A stretch of 64,000 nt of DNA from Terripilifer ovatus (GCA_029222685.1 JARHVB010000023.1:1-64000); one strand, 5' to 3'. Positions 15,892 to 24,714 are shown, numbered from the stretch's first letter. The notes: generated by a model from the sequence alone, not told the origin. A program made the numbers and translations.

Positions 15892-16991
15892 AGGGGTAAC
15901 CAGCCAATGGTGGGGGCATGCAGGCTATGGATGTAGAGGCGTCCTGCCGCTTCGGTTGCGCCTGTGGTCTCGGGATATGCGCCCGCCGGGTCCTGCAGAC
16001 TAGCGACGATCCGGCCCTGTTCATCGAACGCGAAGACATGGCCGTAGGGCTTACCAAGCGGCAGCATCCATCGCGGCAGGCGCAACAGCACTTTTCGCAC
16101 GAAAGGATAGGGGGCAAGGCTGTCCGCCGCCGGATTGCGCGGGCGGAACAAGCCCAGCCACAGCCGGCCTTCGCTGCCGCGCGTCAGATTGTCGGGATAG
16201 CCGGGCAGATTGTCGAGCAGCACGCTGGCCTGGGGCGATCCGCTGGCGACATCGACATCGCGGGCATCGGTCGCGATCTTCCACACACGATAGCGGCCGG
16301 TCTCGCTGACGAACAGCCAGCGGCCATCGGTGGAAAGCGCGATGCCATTGGCGAAGGACAGCCCGTGCGCGACAATGCGAACCTTGCCGGTGCCCGGGTC
16401 GTAAGCGAGCACGCGGCCGGTACCCGATTGTTCCATGATGTCGAGCACGCTGGCGCGATAGGTATCACCCCATTCCCGTGGTGAGAAACGCGTCGATGAA
16501 TCGGAGAGGTAAACGGTGCCGTCCGGGCCGACCGTCAACGCATTGGCATAGCGGATCGGATCATCCGGGGTGACATGATCGGCAAGCACGGTGATCTGTC
16601 CCTCGGCACCCACCGCCAGCAGGCCGCGCATCGCATCGGCAACGATCATCCGGCCGCCGGGGTCGAAAGCGATGCCAAGCACGCGTCCGTCCGTGTTGGC
16701 GACAGGCTGCTGATTGCCGCCATCCGCTTCGAAACGGAGCAATGCGCCGCTGGTCATTGCCGCATAGAATTTTCCGTCCGGTCCCAGCGCGATGTGTTCA
16801 GGCCCGTATTCCTTGCCGATGGGGATCATCCTCAGGCCGGCGAGACGCTGATTGGGTGCGAATGGCCCTTCGAACCCTGGTGCCTTAGACGCAGACCATG
16901 CGACTGGCGAAGCGGGCACCGGCCACAGCGCCAGATAGCCGGCAACCAGCAGGATCAATCCCGTCAGGACGATGATCGCTCTGCGCAGCAC
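15888..16991 (-). CDS. SMP-30/gluconolactonase or strictosidine-synthase-like beta-propeller
   Basis: A 367-residue protein with an N-terminal membrane anchor or signal (IIVLTGLILLVAGYLALW) and a six-bladed beta-propeller. The strictosidine-synthase-like signature is clear: GPEHIALGPDGKFYAAMTSG, GIAFDPGGRMIVADAMRGL, VYLSDSSTRFSPREW, GLSFANGIALSTDGRWLFVSE and LPGYPDNLTRGSEGRLWLGL. Family members are calcium-dependent lactonases or arylesterases such as paraoxonase-like enzymes. The exported location suggests action in the periplasm. It heads the operon 16991-14672. Confidence 0.85.
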   Translation of the reverse strand: MLRRAIIVLTGLILLVAGYLALWPVPASPVAWSASKAPGFEGPFAPNQRLAGLRMIPIGKEYGPEHIALGPDGKFYAAMTSGALLRFEADGGNQQPVANTDGRVLGIAFDPGGRMIVADAMRGLLAVGAEGQITVLADHVTPDDPIRYANALTVGPDGTVYLSDSSTRFSPREWGDTYRASVLDIMEQSGTGRVLAYDPGTGKVRIVAHGLSFANGIALSTDGRWLFVSETGRYRVWKIATDARDVDVASGSPQASVLLDNLPGYPDNLTRGSEGRLWLGLFRPRNPAADSLAPYPFVRKVLLRLPRWMLPLGKPYGHVFAFDEQGRIVASLQDPAGAYPETTGATEAAGRLYIHSLHAPTIGWLPL

Positions 16992-17453
16992 TTTGCACCC
17001 CCTTGGCCATCGCTCGGGCTCGCATGGATCTCGCGCGCCCGGAACAGAACGATTGGACGCGAATGCCTTATGTCAGCTTTTTCAAATAGAGGTCCAAGTG
17101 CACGGAACGCGTCGTTCCCGGAGACTTCTGCGATAAAGTTTATGCCGCAATCCCAAGTATCTCAACATGCTTGGGGTATTTGACAGTCATAAGTCATCGT
17201 CACCCTAAACCTGAGCGATCGGCGCAGGGACCGCGCCGAGCCTATCGCCAAAGCCAACGTCACCGGGGGCCGCGATAAAGCTCCACCGTGGCCATGCGAT
17301 GCGGAAGATGAAGGGCCCCGTGGTGAGGATGGCTGATGCCCTCAACACCTATCTTCGAACTGACGACGGCGCGGACCGCAACGCCCACGCGCTTCAGGTA
17401 AGGCTGCCGGACGCCGATGTCGTCTCCAAGACAGAGAAGGCTCGTGGTTGCGT
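16992..17453. other. Intergenic stretch without a recognised gene
   Basis: About 460 bases between the start of the propeller gene and the stop of the extradiol dioxygenase gene. I see no convincing gene. A short plus-strand frame near 17308-17457 (KGPVVRMADALNTYLRTDDG...) ends at the dioxygenase stop but matches no family I know; it may be a further relic. The part near the propeller start should hold its promoter. Confidence 0.5.
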
Positions 17454-18398
17454 CTAGACGACGACGGATTCAAAAAATCTCGGCGACAGTTCAGGCCCCC
17501 ATTGGGCGAGGTTTTCCTGCGTCGCCGGATAATCGCCCGGCTTGACGCTGGCGTTGAGCAGATCGCCATCGGCGTAATGTTCGAAGATATGGCCCCAGGG
17601 GCTGCGCCAGTAGTCGAAGACCTGGCTGCCGAGCAGGTGGCGGCCGACACCCCATTCCTGCTTCCAGCCCTTGCCGTGCAGCCAGTAATGGCCGATCTGC
17701 ACGGCGTCCGGGTCCTGCACTTCGAACGAGACATGGTGGACGTTGATGTCGCCCGGCGCATGCAGCGCGAAGATGGTGTGGTGATCGGCCGGCTTGTCGC
17801 CGCGGTCGCAGCGCATGAAGGAGCCGAGCGTGACCTTCGGATCGTCGGGCACGTGCAGGCGGTCGGTCACCAACATGCCGAGCGTGTCCTGCAGCCATTT
17901 GCGTGCGGCATCGCCGTCGCTGAACTTGAGCACGCAATGGCCGAGGCGGACGATCTTGGCGGATTCGTTGGCCGGCCGCTGCAGTTCGAAGAGCCGGTTC
18001 TTCTCCCAGCCGAAATTGATCGCCAGCGGCTTGCGGATGTCGATCTTCTCGACCGGGGCGATGCCGTGAACGAGATCGATGCGATAGCCGTCCGGGCCTT
18101 TCAGCCTGACACGCTTGCCGCCGCCGGGCGCGTCGATGTCCTCGATCGCCGAGGAGCCGGGCAGGCGGGCGGCCTCTTCGAGTTCGTCGGCCGACCCCGC
18201 CAGCATGCCGACGGCGACGAAGCCGGGCTCGCCCTTCTCGGTCACATGAATATAGGGATAGGTGCCGGCGCCACGCATGAACATGCGGTTCTCGTCGCGC
18301 GTCACCGGATACATGCCGAAATCGACGAGGAAGTTCGCCATCTTGTCGAGATCGGGCGCGCGATAGATGACGTAAACGATATCCTGGACCTTGATCAT
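17454..18398 (-). CDS. Type I extradiol ring-cleavage dioxygenase (VOC superfamily)
   Basis: A 314-residue two-domain vicinal-oxygen-chelate protein of the 2,3-dihydroxybiphenyl/catechol 2,3-dioxygenase type. The three Fe(II) ligands of the C-terminal domain are visible: His154 (RLGHCVLKF), His222 (VHHVSFEV) and Glu273 (HIFEHYAD). It would open a catechol-like ring next to the hydroxyls. The frame runs further upstream, but the ATG at 18398 has GGAGGG before it and starts the first VOC module. It diverges from the lyase gene at 18566. A copy of its last 41 codons lies at 14511. Confidence 0.85.
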   Translation of the reverse strand: MIKVQDIVYVIYRAPDLDKMANFLVDFGMYPVTRDENRMFMRGAGTYPYIHVTEKGEPGFVAVGMLAGSADELEEAARLPGSSAIEDIDAPGGGKRVRLKGPDGYRIDLVHGIAPVEKIDIRKPLAINFGWEKNRLFELQRPANESAKIVRLGHCVLKFSDGDAARKWLQDTLGMLVTDRLHVPDDPKVTLGSFMRCDRGDKPADHHTIFALHAPGDINVHHVSFEVQDPDAVQIGHYWLHGKGWKQEWGVGRHLLGSQVFDYWRSPWGHIFEHYADGDLLNASVKPGDYPATQENLAQWGPELSPRFFESVVV

Positions 18399-18565
18399 TG
18401 CGTTTCCCTCCGCGGCCATTTCAGGCCACCGCGATGGAGCGTAAATTTCCACTTTTTCGGCCGGTTGGGAAGCCCTTCCTGCGCGCCGCGGGCTGGTCAA
18501 TCCGGACGGAGTTTGCGACTGTGAGTCAGAAACACAAATCTTGAATGCAAATCCTGGAGAAACGC

Positions 18566-19567
18566 ATGAGCGACGGCTTCGAACATCCCGAAAAGCGCAA
18601 ACGGCGGGCGTTCCGGGCGCTTTTGGCGAAGAACGGCCTGTCGGTCATGCCGGGCGGCTTCAGCCCGATCTATGCAAAGGTTGCAGCCAAGGCCGGGTTC
18701 GAATGCTTCTTCGTCGCCGGATCGCAGATGTCGGCCTTTCTGCTGGGCGTGCCGGACACCGGCGTTATCGGCCTGCGCGATATTGCCGATCATGCCCGGC
18801 ATGTCGCGGCACGATCGGACATCCCGATCCTGCTCGATGGCGACACCGGCTTCGGCAATGCAGTGAACGTGCATTTCACGGTCCAGGAGATCGTGCGTTC
18901 CGGCGTCGCCGGCCTGTCGATCGAAGACCAGGAAGCGCCGAAGAAATCCGGTACCAGCGCCGGGCGTCGCGTTATTTCAACGGACGAGATGGTCGGCAAG
19001 CTGCGGGCCGCCGTCGCCGCCCGTGACGAGATCGATCCGGATTTCGTCATCTGCGCGCGCTGCGATGCGCTGGGCGCCGAAGGCTGTTCGCCGGAAGACG
19101 CCATCGCGCGCTGCATCGCCTATGCGCGCGATGGCGGCGCCGATCTCGTCTGGCTCAACTCGGCGCAGTCGCTGGAGCAGTTGCGTGAGGTCTGCGCCGC
19201 AACGCCAGCGCCCGTGCTGATGATCTGGGGCGGCACGCCACCGGGACCGTCCTTCGCCGAACTCGAAAAGACCGGCCTGCGCATCGCGCTCTATCCAACT
19301 CTGGCGGCGTCCGCCGGCATGCACGCGGCCTGGCATCTGCTGGCCGATTTCCATGCGCGCGGCGTGGAGGCGCTGACCGATTGGCGGCGTTCGATCGCTG
19401 CCAATCCCTATGGCACAATCGATTTCGCGCAGATGACCGGCTACAGCGGGGTCCGCGACCTCGAGGCTGAATATCTGCCGAAGGAGGCACAGCGCGATTA
19501 CGTATCAACCTGGGGCCATCAGCCACCGCTCAGCGGCGGCGATCCGTCCGACCGGAAGAAGGATTGA
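18566..19567 (+). CDS. Isocitrate lyase / PEP mutase superfamily enzyme
   Basis: A 333-residue alpha/beta barrel. The superfamily metal-binding and catalytic signature is present: LLDGDTGFGNAVN and LSIEDQEAPKKSGTSAGR. True isocitrate and methylisocitrate lyases carry Lys-Lys/Arg-Cys-Gly-His on the mobile loop; here it is KKSG, so those reactions are unlikely. Oxaloacetate decarboxylase, 2,3-dimethylmalate lyase and carboxyphosphonoenolpyruvate mutase types are better candidates. The ATG at 18566 has GGAGA 6 bases upstream. It is divergent from the extradiol dioxygenase, with 167 bp between the starts, and could process its downstream products. Confidence 0.83.
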   Translation: MSDGFEHPEKRKRRAFRALLAKNGLSVMPGGFSPIYAKVAAKAGFECFFVAGSQMSAFLLGVPDTGVIGLRDIADHARHVAARSDIPILLDGDTGFGNAVNVHFTVQEIVRSGVAGLSIEDQEAPKKSGTSAGRRVISTDEMVGKLRAAVAARDEIDPDFVICARCDALGAEGCSPEDAIARCIAYARDGGADLVWLNSAQSLEQLREVCAATPAPVLMIWGGTPPGPSFAELEKTGLRIALYPTLAASAGMHAAWHLLADFHARGVEALTDWRRSIAANPYGTIDFAQMTGYSGVRDLEAEYLPKEAQRDYVSTWGHQPPLSGGDPSDRKKD

Positions 19568-19741
19568 AGGCGATACGTGCGGTGCGAAGTCCAACGTCCC
19601 GATGCATGTCGAAACGGCCGCGTGTTGGACAAGGCCTTCAAGCTTCGGTACCTAAGTCTGTGACTACGGGAGCAGTCAGCAAGCCTAGGCATCTGACATG
19701 AGCGCTTAGGGCTTTTTGACGCTGAAACAGGTGAGGATTCA

Positions 19742-20428
19742 ATGCTGCTTGCCCGGATTGATCGGCGTCATCAGCTGAAATGGTCTCTAATGGCCATTTG
19801 CGTCGCCTTAGAAGTCTCTAACCCTGCATTTGCTTTAGACCCCGCATCGATTGCCCGAAGTGGTAATGGCGATGCTGCGACAGCCTGCTCGTCTTGCCAT
19901 GGGGATCACGGCGAAGGCCTTCCAGATAATGGCTTCCCCCGTTTGGCCGGTCTGGATTCGCGGTATCTCCGTACACAGCTTGAGGCCTTTGCGAGTGGAT
20001 CCCGCGCAAACGAAATCATGCATCCGATCGCAAAAGCCTTGTCCTCAGATGAGCGCCAAAGCCTGGCCAGCTATTATTCCGGCTTGATCGCGCCAAAAGC
20101 GCCGCAGCAGGCGGTCGACGACGACAAGCTAATTGCCGATGGCAAGAGTATTGCTCTGGACGGAATCTGGAATAAAGGACTTCCCGGCTGCAGCCAGTGC
20201 CATGCCAAGTTAGGTTTGGGTGTCGGTGCGAGCTTTCCGCGACTGGCCGGACAATCCTCGACGTATATCGGTAATTCACTTGCAGCATGGAAAGATGGGT
20301 CGCGCGGGAACGATCCTCTGAGCCTGATGGCTGGCATCGCCAGCAAGCTCGATCAGTCGCAGATAGACGCAGTCGCTGCCTATTACGGATCATTGCCAGT
20401 TGATCAGCCTGAAGGAAAAACACCATGA
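19742..20428 (+). CDS. tsdB: Diheme cytochrome c4-like protein, probable TsdB partner
   Basis: A 228-residue periplasmic protein with a signal segment ending near PAFALDP. It has two class I haem c domains: Cys49-Ser-Ser-Cys-His53 and Cys150-Ser-Gln-Cys-His154. Met residues in EIMHPIA and LSLMAGI are likely distal ligands, the pattern of cytochrome c4. Its stop overlaps the start of the TsdA-like gene by 4 bp. In several bacteria a c4-like TsdB accepts electrons from TsdA, so I infer that role. The gene pair is visibly richer in A/T than its flanks. Confidence 0.78.
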   Translation: MLLARIDRRHQLKWSLMAICVALEVSNPAFALDPASIARSGNGDAATACSSCHGDHGEGLPDNGFPRLAGLDSRYLRTQLEAFASGSRANEIMHPIAKALSSDERQSLASYYSGLIAPKAPQQAVDDDKLIADGKSIALDGIWNKGLPGCSQCHAKLGLGVGASFPRLAGQSSTYIGNSLAAWKDGSRGNDPLSLMAGIASKLDQSQIDAVAAYYGSLPVDQPEGKTP

Positions 20429-21405
20429 GCGACATCGCTTCTGATCCAAAGACGTGGTTCGCTGGCGTGTTGTTTCTCGCTGCTGCCGGCTTCGCCGGCT
20501 ATTCAATTGGCTCTTATCCCGTCGAGCCTGTCAAAGTCGTAACAGCGCCTCAACCGGCGACCGGCGCGCTCCCGCAAACTCCAAAGGACAGCAAATTTAG
20601 TCCACCGGGCGATGATAAGATTCCAGATAGCGAGTTCGGCAAGTCGGTTCGACTGGGCCAGGCTATTTTTTACGATACACAGAATAACGCGGAGGAATTC
20701 ATCGGCAATTCCCTTCAATGTTCGAATTGCCATCTCGACAAAGGCCGTCAACCGGATTCCGCGCCGCTATGGGCTGCATACCTTGTCTATCCGGCATATC
20801 GTGCAAAAAATGGCCATGTGAATACCTTTCAGGAGCGCCTGCAAGGATGCTTTGAATACAGCATGAACGGAAAGGCGCCGCCACTTGGCGACAAGACCCT
20901 CGTGGCTCTCGAGAGTTACGCATATTTCCTGGCCAAGGGCGCTCCGACAGGTACGGTTCTGCCTGGCCAAGGATACCCGAAACTACCGAGGCCGGACAAA
21001 TTCGATTTCGCTAATGGCAAAGAAGTTTACAGTCAGAAGTGTGCCCTTTGCCATGGCGCTGATGGGGCAGGGCAGCAGTCGCCAGATGGTCAAACCGTGT
21101 TTCCTCCGCTGTGGGGCCCCAAGTCTTACAACTGGGGAGCGGGAATGAGTTCGATCAACAATGCAGCGGGCTTCATCAAGGCAAACATGCCCTTTAGTCA
21201 GGGGAATACCCTAACCGACAAGCAAGCCTGGGACGTTGCTGCGTACATTGATAGCCATGAGCGTCCGCAGGATCCCCGATTTAAGGGATCGCTGGCAGAA
21301 ACCCAAAAAGAACATCACGGGGGTGCCTATGATCTCTACGGGACAACCGTTGGGGGCGTTACCCTGGGAAAAGACTCGGTGCCTTCGGGGCCACTGCCGC
21401 AATGA
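20425..21405 (+). CDS. tsdA: Thiosulfate dehydrogenase (tetrathionate-forming), TsdA family
   Basis: A 326-residue diheme cytochrome c, exported by an N-terminal hydrophobic segment (WFAGVLFLAAAGFAGYSIG). Haem sites are Cys99-Ser-Asn-Cys-His103 and Cys206-Ala-Leu-Cys-His210. Between them NTFQERLQGCFEYSMNG places Cys142 where TsdA uses a cysteine as axial ligand of the active-site haem, a rare mark of this enzyme. TsdA oxidises two thiosulfate to tetrathionate and passes two electrons to a cytochrome. Overlap with the c4-like gene supports a tsdBA unit. One hand-counted line (20641-20700) is 28/60 G+C, against 43/60 at 19081-19140. A related diheme cytochrome with another role is possible. Confidence 0.82.
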   Translation: MSDIASDPKTWFAGVLFLAAAGFAGYSIGSYPVEPVKVVTAPQPATGALPQTPKDSKFSPPGDDKIPDSEFGKSVRLGQAIFYDTQNNAEEFIGNSLQCSNCHLDKGRQPDSAPLWAAYLVYPAYRAKNGHVNTFQERLQGCFEYSMNGKAPPLGDKTLVALESYAYFLAKGAPTGTVLPGQGYPKLPRPDKFDFANGKEVYSQKCALCHGADGAGQQSPDGQTVFPPLWGPKSYNWGAGMSSINNAAGFIKANMPFSQGNTLTDKQAWDVAAYIDSHERPQDPRFKGSLAETQKEHHGGAYDLYGTTVGGVTLGKDSVPSGPLPQ

Positions 21406-21459
21406 TCGCTTAAGGCGATGTACTCATCCTCCGCTTGTCGAAAGCAGCGACCCCTTAGT

Positions 21460-22269
21460 TTAGCGCCCCGCCGACGTGACGAGCGTGCGCGCGAGGTTCT
21501 GTTCGCTGACGATGTGGCTGGAAATTTCGCGCGCCGTATCGAGCAGGAGGTCCTTGAAGCGGCCGGACATGTCAGCCTGGGTGACGCTGCCGTCGACCGT
21601 CGTCACATTGATCGCGGCGACGATGGTGCCGTTGTTGTCGCGCACGGGCGCTGCGATGGCGCTGACGCCGCGCTCGAAGAACGACTGGCTGACGGCGTAG
21701 CCGCGGGCACGATCCTCCTTCAGCAGCTTCTTCAGGGCCGCCAGCGTCTTCGGCGTCTGCTCGCTGAAGCGCGGCAGGGTTGCTTCAGGGAACAGTTCTT
21801 TGAGTTCGGCGTCGCTCAGTTCACAGATCAGCATGCGGCCGAGGATCGTGCCGTGGACGGGAAAGCGGGTGCCGACCTGGACGCTGCTCGCCATGGTGGA
21901 GCGGGCGGGAAAGCGGGCGAGATAAAGCACGTCGCGGCCGTCGCGAATGGCGAGGTGGGAGGACATGCCGGCTTCGTCGCGCAGGCGGCGCAGGGCGGGC
22001 TGGGCGACCTCGACGAGGTCGAGCGAGGCCAGATAGGCGAAGCCGCGTCCGAGCACGGCCGGACCCAGACGATACTGCCGGTCGCCGTCCTCGCGCTGGA
22101 CATAGCCCATGGTCTCGAGCGTATGCAGGAGGCGAAACACCGTGGCGCGCGACAGGCCGAGTTCCCGCGCGATGTCGGGCGGCGTCAACGCCGGCCGCTC
22201 GCGCGAGAACAGGCCGAGCAGGGTGAGCCCCTGCGTCAGCGCGGGAACGATATAGCGGCCTTCCGGCAT
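21460..22269 (-). CDS. IclR-family transcriptional regulator
   Basis: A 269-residue regulator: winged helix-turn-helix (LTPPDIARELGLSRATVFRLLHTLETMGYVQRE) and then the IclR effector domain (YLARFPARSTMASSVQVGTRFPVHGTILGRMLI; ERGVSAIAAPVRDNNGTIVAAINVTT). The frame is open upstream through the 12-bp tandem repeat, so the start is uncertain. ATG at 22269 directly precedes the conserved YIVPALTQGL block; a GTG at about 22287 is an alternative. It lies 10 bp after the hydrolase gene at the 3' end of the long minus-strand gene set and probably controls it. Confidence 0.87.
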   Translation of the reverse strand: MPEGRYIVPALTQGLTLLGLFSRERPALTPPDIARELGLSRATVFRLLHTLETMGYVQREDGDRQYRLGPAVLGRGFAYLASLDLVEVAQPALRRLRDEAGMSSHLAIRDGRDVLYLARFPARSTMASSVQVGTRFPVHGTILGRMLICELSDAELKELFPEATLPRFSEQTPKTLAALKKLLKEDRARGYAVSQSFFERGVSAIAAPVRDNNGTIVAAINVTTVDGSVTQADMSGRFKDLLLDTAREISSHIVSEQNLARTLVTSAGR

Positions 22270-22279
22270 GGTCTCGACG

Positions 22280-23110
22280 TCACCCACGCTGCTGCCCCAA
22301 GTGCTGCCCCAAGTGCTGCCCCAAGTGCTGCCCCAAGAAATTCTCCACGATCGTGTTGAACGCCTGCGGCGCCTCGACATAGAGGGCGTGGCCGGCATCC
22401 TTGATCGTCGCGACGGGCGTGCCCGGCCGCACCGCTGCGGCGCGCAGGTTGACGGCTTCCGGCGTGATGACGTCGGCCGTGCCGTAGACGATCTGCAAGG
22501 GCAGGCCGACCGGCAGTTCGGCGAGATCGCCGAGCATATCGCCCTGCGAGAGCATGCGCGCCGCCTGGGCATAGCCGGCCGGTTCGACCTCGGCCATGAC
22601 ATCGACGACCTTGCGCACGTCTTCCGCCGTGGCGTTGGGGCCAAGCAGGCGCGGTCCGCGTTTCTCGGCCATGCCGCGCGGCCCGAGGTTCGTCACATCG
22701 TCGACACGGCTCAGCAGCAGGCGCTGGCGCTCTTCGAGCGGCAGTTGCGCATGGCCGATGGCGCAGGAGGCCAGCGTCAGGGTGCGGATGCGTCCGGGCG
22801 CGCCGGCGGCGAAGCGGGCGGCCATCAGGGCGCCGAGCGAATGGCCGACCACATGGGCGCTGTCGATCTTCAAGGCATCGAGGAACTGGGCCAGAACGTC
22901 CGCATAGTCCTGCGGCGTCGGCGCATGGTCCTTCAGATGTGATGAGCCACCGTAACCCGGCGCATTCCAGGCGACAACGCGATGACGGCGGCCAAAATGT
23001 TCGATCTGCGCGGTCCACGACTTTGCCGACGAGCCGATGCCGTGCAGCAGCACCAGCGGGTCGCCGCTGCCTGCCTCGCGCCAGCTCATCTCCCCATGCG
23101 TCAATTGCAT
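22280..23110 (-). CDS. Alpha/beta hydrolase (meta-cleavage-product-hydrolase-like)
   Basis: A 276-residue serine hydrolase: oxyanion segment LLHGIGSSAKSW, nucleophile Ser91 in GHSLGA, acid Asp in VYGTADVITPE and His in DAGHALYVEAP. Size and motifs fit carbon-carbon hydrolases of meta-cleavage pathways and esterases alike. Position in a set with a Rieske oxygenase and an extradiol dioxygenase favours the former. The C-terminus is odd: a 12-bp tandem repeat adds three LGQH units and a fourth, partial LGQ, just before the stop. ATG at 23110 with AAGAGA upstream was preferred over an ATG at 23143 inside the SDR gene. Confidence 0.82.
   Translation of the reverse strand: MQLTHGEMSWREAGSGDPLVLLHGIGSSAKSWTAQIEHFGRRHRVVAWNAPGYGGSSHLKDHAPTPQDYADVLAQFLDALKIDSAHVVGHSLGALMAARFAAGAPGRIRTLTLASCAIGHAQLPLEERQRLLLSRVDDVTNLGPRGMAEKRGPRLLGPNATAEDVRKVVDVMAEVEPAGYAQAARMLSQGDMLGDLAELPVGLPLQIVYGTADVITPEAVNLRAAAVRPGTPVATIKDAGHALYVEAPQAFNTIVENFLGQHLGQHLGQHLGQQRG
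22291..22337. repeat. 12-bp tandem repeat, about 3.9 copies
   Basis: GCTGCCCCAAGT is repeated in perfect tandem at 22291, 22303 and 22315, with a further nearly complete unit from 22327. It lies in the 3' end of the hydrolase gene (encoding LGQH units on the minus strand) and just upstream of the IclR start. Copy-number change would keep the hydrolase frame. Confidence 0.95.
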
Positions 23111-23120
23111 CGACGTCTCT

Positions 23121-23879
23121 TCAGTTGAATACAAAACCGCCATTCACCGGGATCACCTGTCCGGTCACGAATCCCGCACCGGGACCGAGAAGATAGACGA
23201 CGGGGCCCGTCACGTCCTCGGGCATCTGCTGCCGCGGGATGGCGCGGCCGTTGACGTAAAGATCGTGCCGCTCCCGCGGCACATATTCGGTCGATTCGCC
23301 GATGACGATGCCCGGCGCGATGGCGTTGATGGCGATGCCGTCCGCGCCGAGCTCGCGCGCGAGCGACCGTGTCATCGCCATGATGGCGCCCTTGCTGGAA
23401 ATGTAATGCAGCAGGCGAGGGGCGCCCCACAGGGACGTGTCGGAAGCGAGATTGACGATGCGGCCGCCGAGCGTCGATTTTTTCAGCAGGGGGGCGAGCG
23501 CCTTGATCAGCAGCCAGACGCCGCGGACATTGACGTTCATCACCTTGTCCCAGGTCTCGATGTCGATCTCGTCGTAGAGCTTGCCGCCGATGCCGGTGGC
23601 GATCGCGGCATTGTTGACCAGGCCGTCGATGTGGCCGAAGCGGCGGGACAGTTCGGCTGCAAAGGCCTCGATCGATTTCGGATCGCCCTGATCATAGGCG
23701 ACGAAATGCGCTTCGACGCCGCGCTTGCGGATGTCGGCGGCGCAGCCCTCGCCGGTTCCGGCGTCGATATCGGCGACGATGATCATCGCCGCGCCGTCGT
23801 CGGCGCAGGCCTCCGCGAAGGCGCGGCCCAGGCCACGGCCCGCCCCGGTGACGACGATCCTGCGTCCATTCAGATTCAC
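23121..23879 (-). CDS. Short-chain dehydrogenase/reductase
   Basis: A 252-residue classical SDR. The cofactor motif is TGAGRGLG (residues 11-18), NNAAIA follows, the catalytic Ser lies in VNLASDTS, and YISSK supplies Tyr-x-x-x-Lys. The C-terminal PVNGGFVFN is typical. An Asp at the end of the second strand (VADIDAG) suggests NAD rather than NADP. It likely oxidises or reduces a hydroxyl/keto intermediate, or a cis-dihydrodiol made by the Rieske enzyme. Spacing is 40 bp from the permease gene upstream and 10 bp to the hydrolase downstream. Confidence 0.88.
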   Translation of the reverse strand: MNLNGRRIVVTGAGRGLGRAFAEACADDGAAMIIVADIDAGTGEGCAADIRKRGVEAHFVAYDQGDPKSIEAFAAELSRRFGHIDGLVNNAAIATGIGGKLYDEIDIETWDKVMNVNVRGVWLLIKALAPLLKKSTLGGRIVNLASDTSLWGAPRLLHYISSKGAIMAMTRSLARELGADGIAINAIAPGIVIGESTEYVPRERHDLYVNGRAIPRQQMPEDVTGPVVYLLGPGAGFVTGQVIPVNGGFVFN

Positions 23880-23919
23880 GGTCTGCCTCTTTCTCGTTCA
23901 GGCCGCGCCAGGCGCTGTA

Positions 23920-24714
23920 TCAGGATGCGCGGCGGGCGCGGCCGGGTAGCCAGTGGAGGACCCTGTTCTCGATCAGCACGATGGCGCCATAGAGCAGGAT
24001 GCCGATCACCGTCAGCATGATGATGGTGACGAAGACCATCGGCGTATTGCCGGCGCCTTCGCCGAAGGTCAGCAGATAGCCCAGGCCCTGGTTGCCGCCG
24101 ACGAGTTCGCCGACGACGACGCCGATGACGGCAAGCGTTGCCGCGATGCGCAGGCCGGCGAAGAACGGCGGCAGGGAGGCTGGAAATTCGATCTTCCAGA
24201 AGATCTGCAATTTGCTGGCATTGAACGACCTCGCCAGCCGCACGATGTCCGGATCGATGGCGCGCACGGCGCCGAGCACATTGATCATGATGGGGAAGAA
24301 CACGATCAATATGGCGACCAGTATCTTTGGATAGACCGTATAGCCGAACCAGATGACGAACAGCGGTGCGAATGCGACTTTCGGCGCGATCTGCAGCGCG
24401 AGGATATAGGGCGACAGGACGAACTCAGCCGTTGGCGACATGCCGAGCAGGAAGCCGACGAGCATGCCGAGGATCATGCCCAGCACGAAGCCGACCACAA
24501 CCTGCATGGCGGTGATGCCGGTATGAAACATGAGCCTGTCGCGCGTCAGCATGCGCAGGAATTCGTCCCAGACCTTGGAGGCCGGCGGGATGATGAATTG
24601 CGGGATGCCGAAGGCCGCCGGCCCCCATTCCCACACAGCGAGAAAGACGATCGCCAGCAGGAAACTGCCGATCATCATGCGCTGCGTTGCCGGATTGCTC
24701 AGTTCGCTACCCAT
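23920..24714 (-). CDS. ABC transporter permease (SsuC/TauC type)
   Basis: A 264-residue inner-membrane protein with about six hydrophobic segments. The coupling-helix region RLARSFNASKLQIFWKIEFPASLPPFFAGLRIA is the EAA-like loop that contacts the ATPase, and VVVGELVGGNQGLGYLL is the typical nitrate/sulfonate/taurine-family tail. It belongs with the binding protein at 24835 and the ATPase at 25875. The frame extends upstream to 24798, but that extra part is polar and overlaps a hairpin repeat, so ATG 24714 was chosen. Confidence 0.87.
   Translation of the reverse strand: MGSELSNPATQRMMIGSFLLAIVFLAVWEWGPAAFGIPQFIIPPASKVWDEFLRMLTRDRLMFHTGITAMQVVVGFVLGMILGMLVGFLLGMSPTAEFVLSPYILALQIAPKVAFAPLFVIWFGYTVYPKILVAILIVFFPIMINVLGAVRAIDPDIVRLARSFNASKLQIFWKIEFPASLPPFFAGLRIAATLAVIGVVVGELVGGNQGLGYLLTFGEGAGNTPMVFVTIIMLTVIGILLYGAIVLIENRVLHWLPGRARRAS

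Noticed and set aside
17308-17457. Possible short plus-strand gene in the gap before the dioxygenase gene
   Set aside because: It has no ribosome site, no recognised family and partly overlaps the dioxygenase stop; it may be a relic but cannot be supported.
18566-19567. Annotation as methylisocitrate lyase
   Set aside because: The mobile-loop Cys needed for that reaction is replaced by Ser.
22291-22337. Possible CRISPR repeats
   Set aside because: The units are contiguous 12-bp tandem copies with no spacers and lie inside a coding frame.
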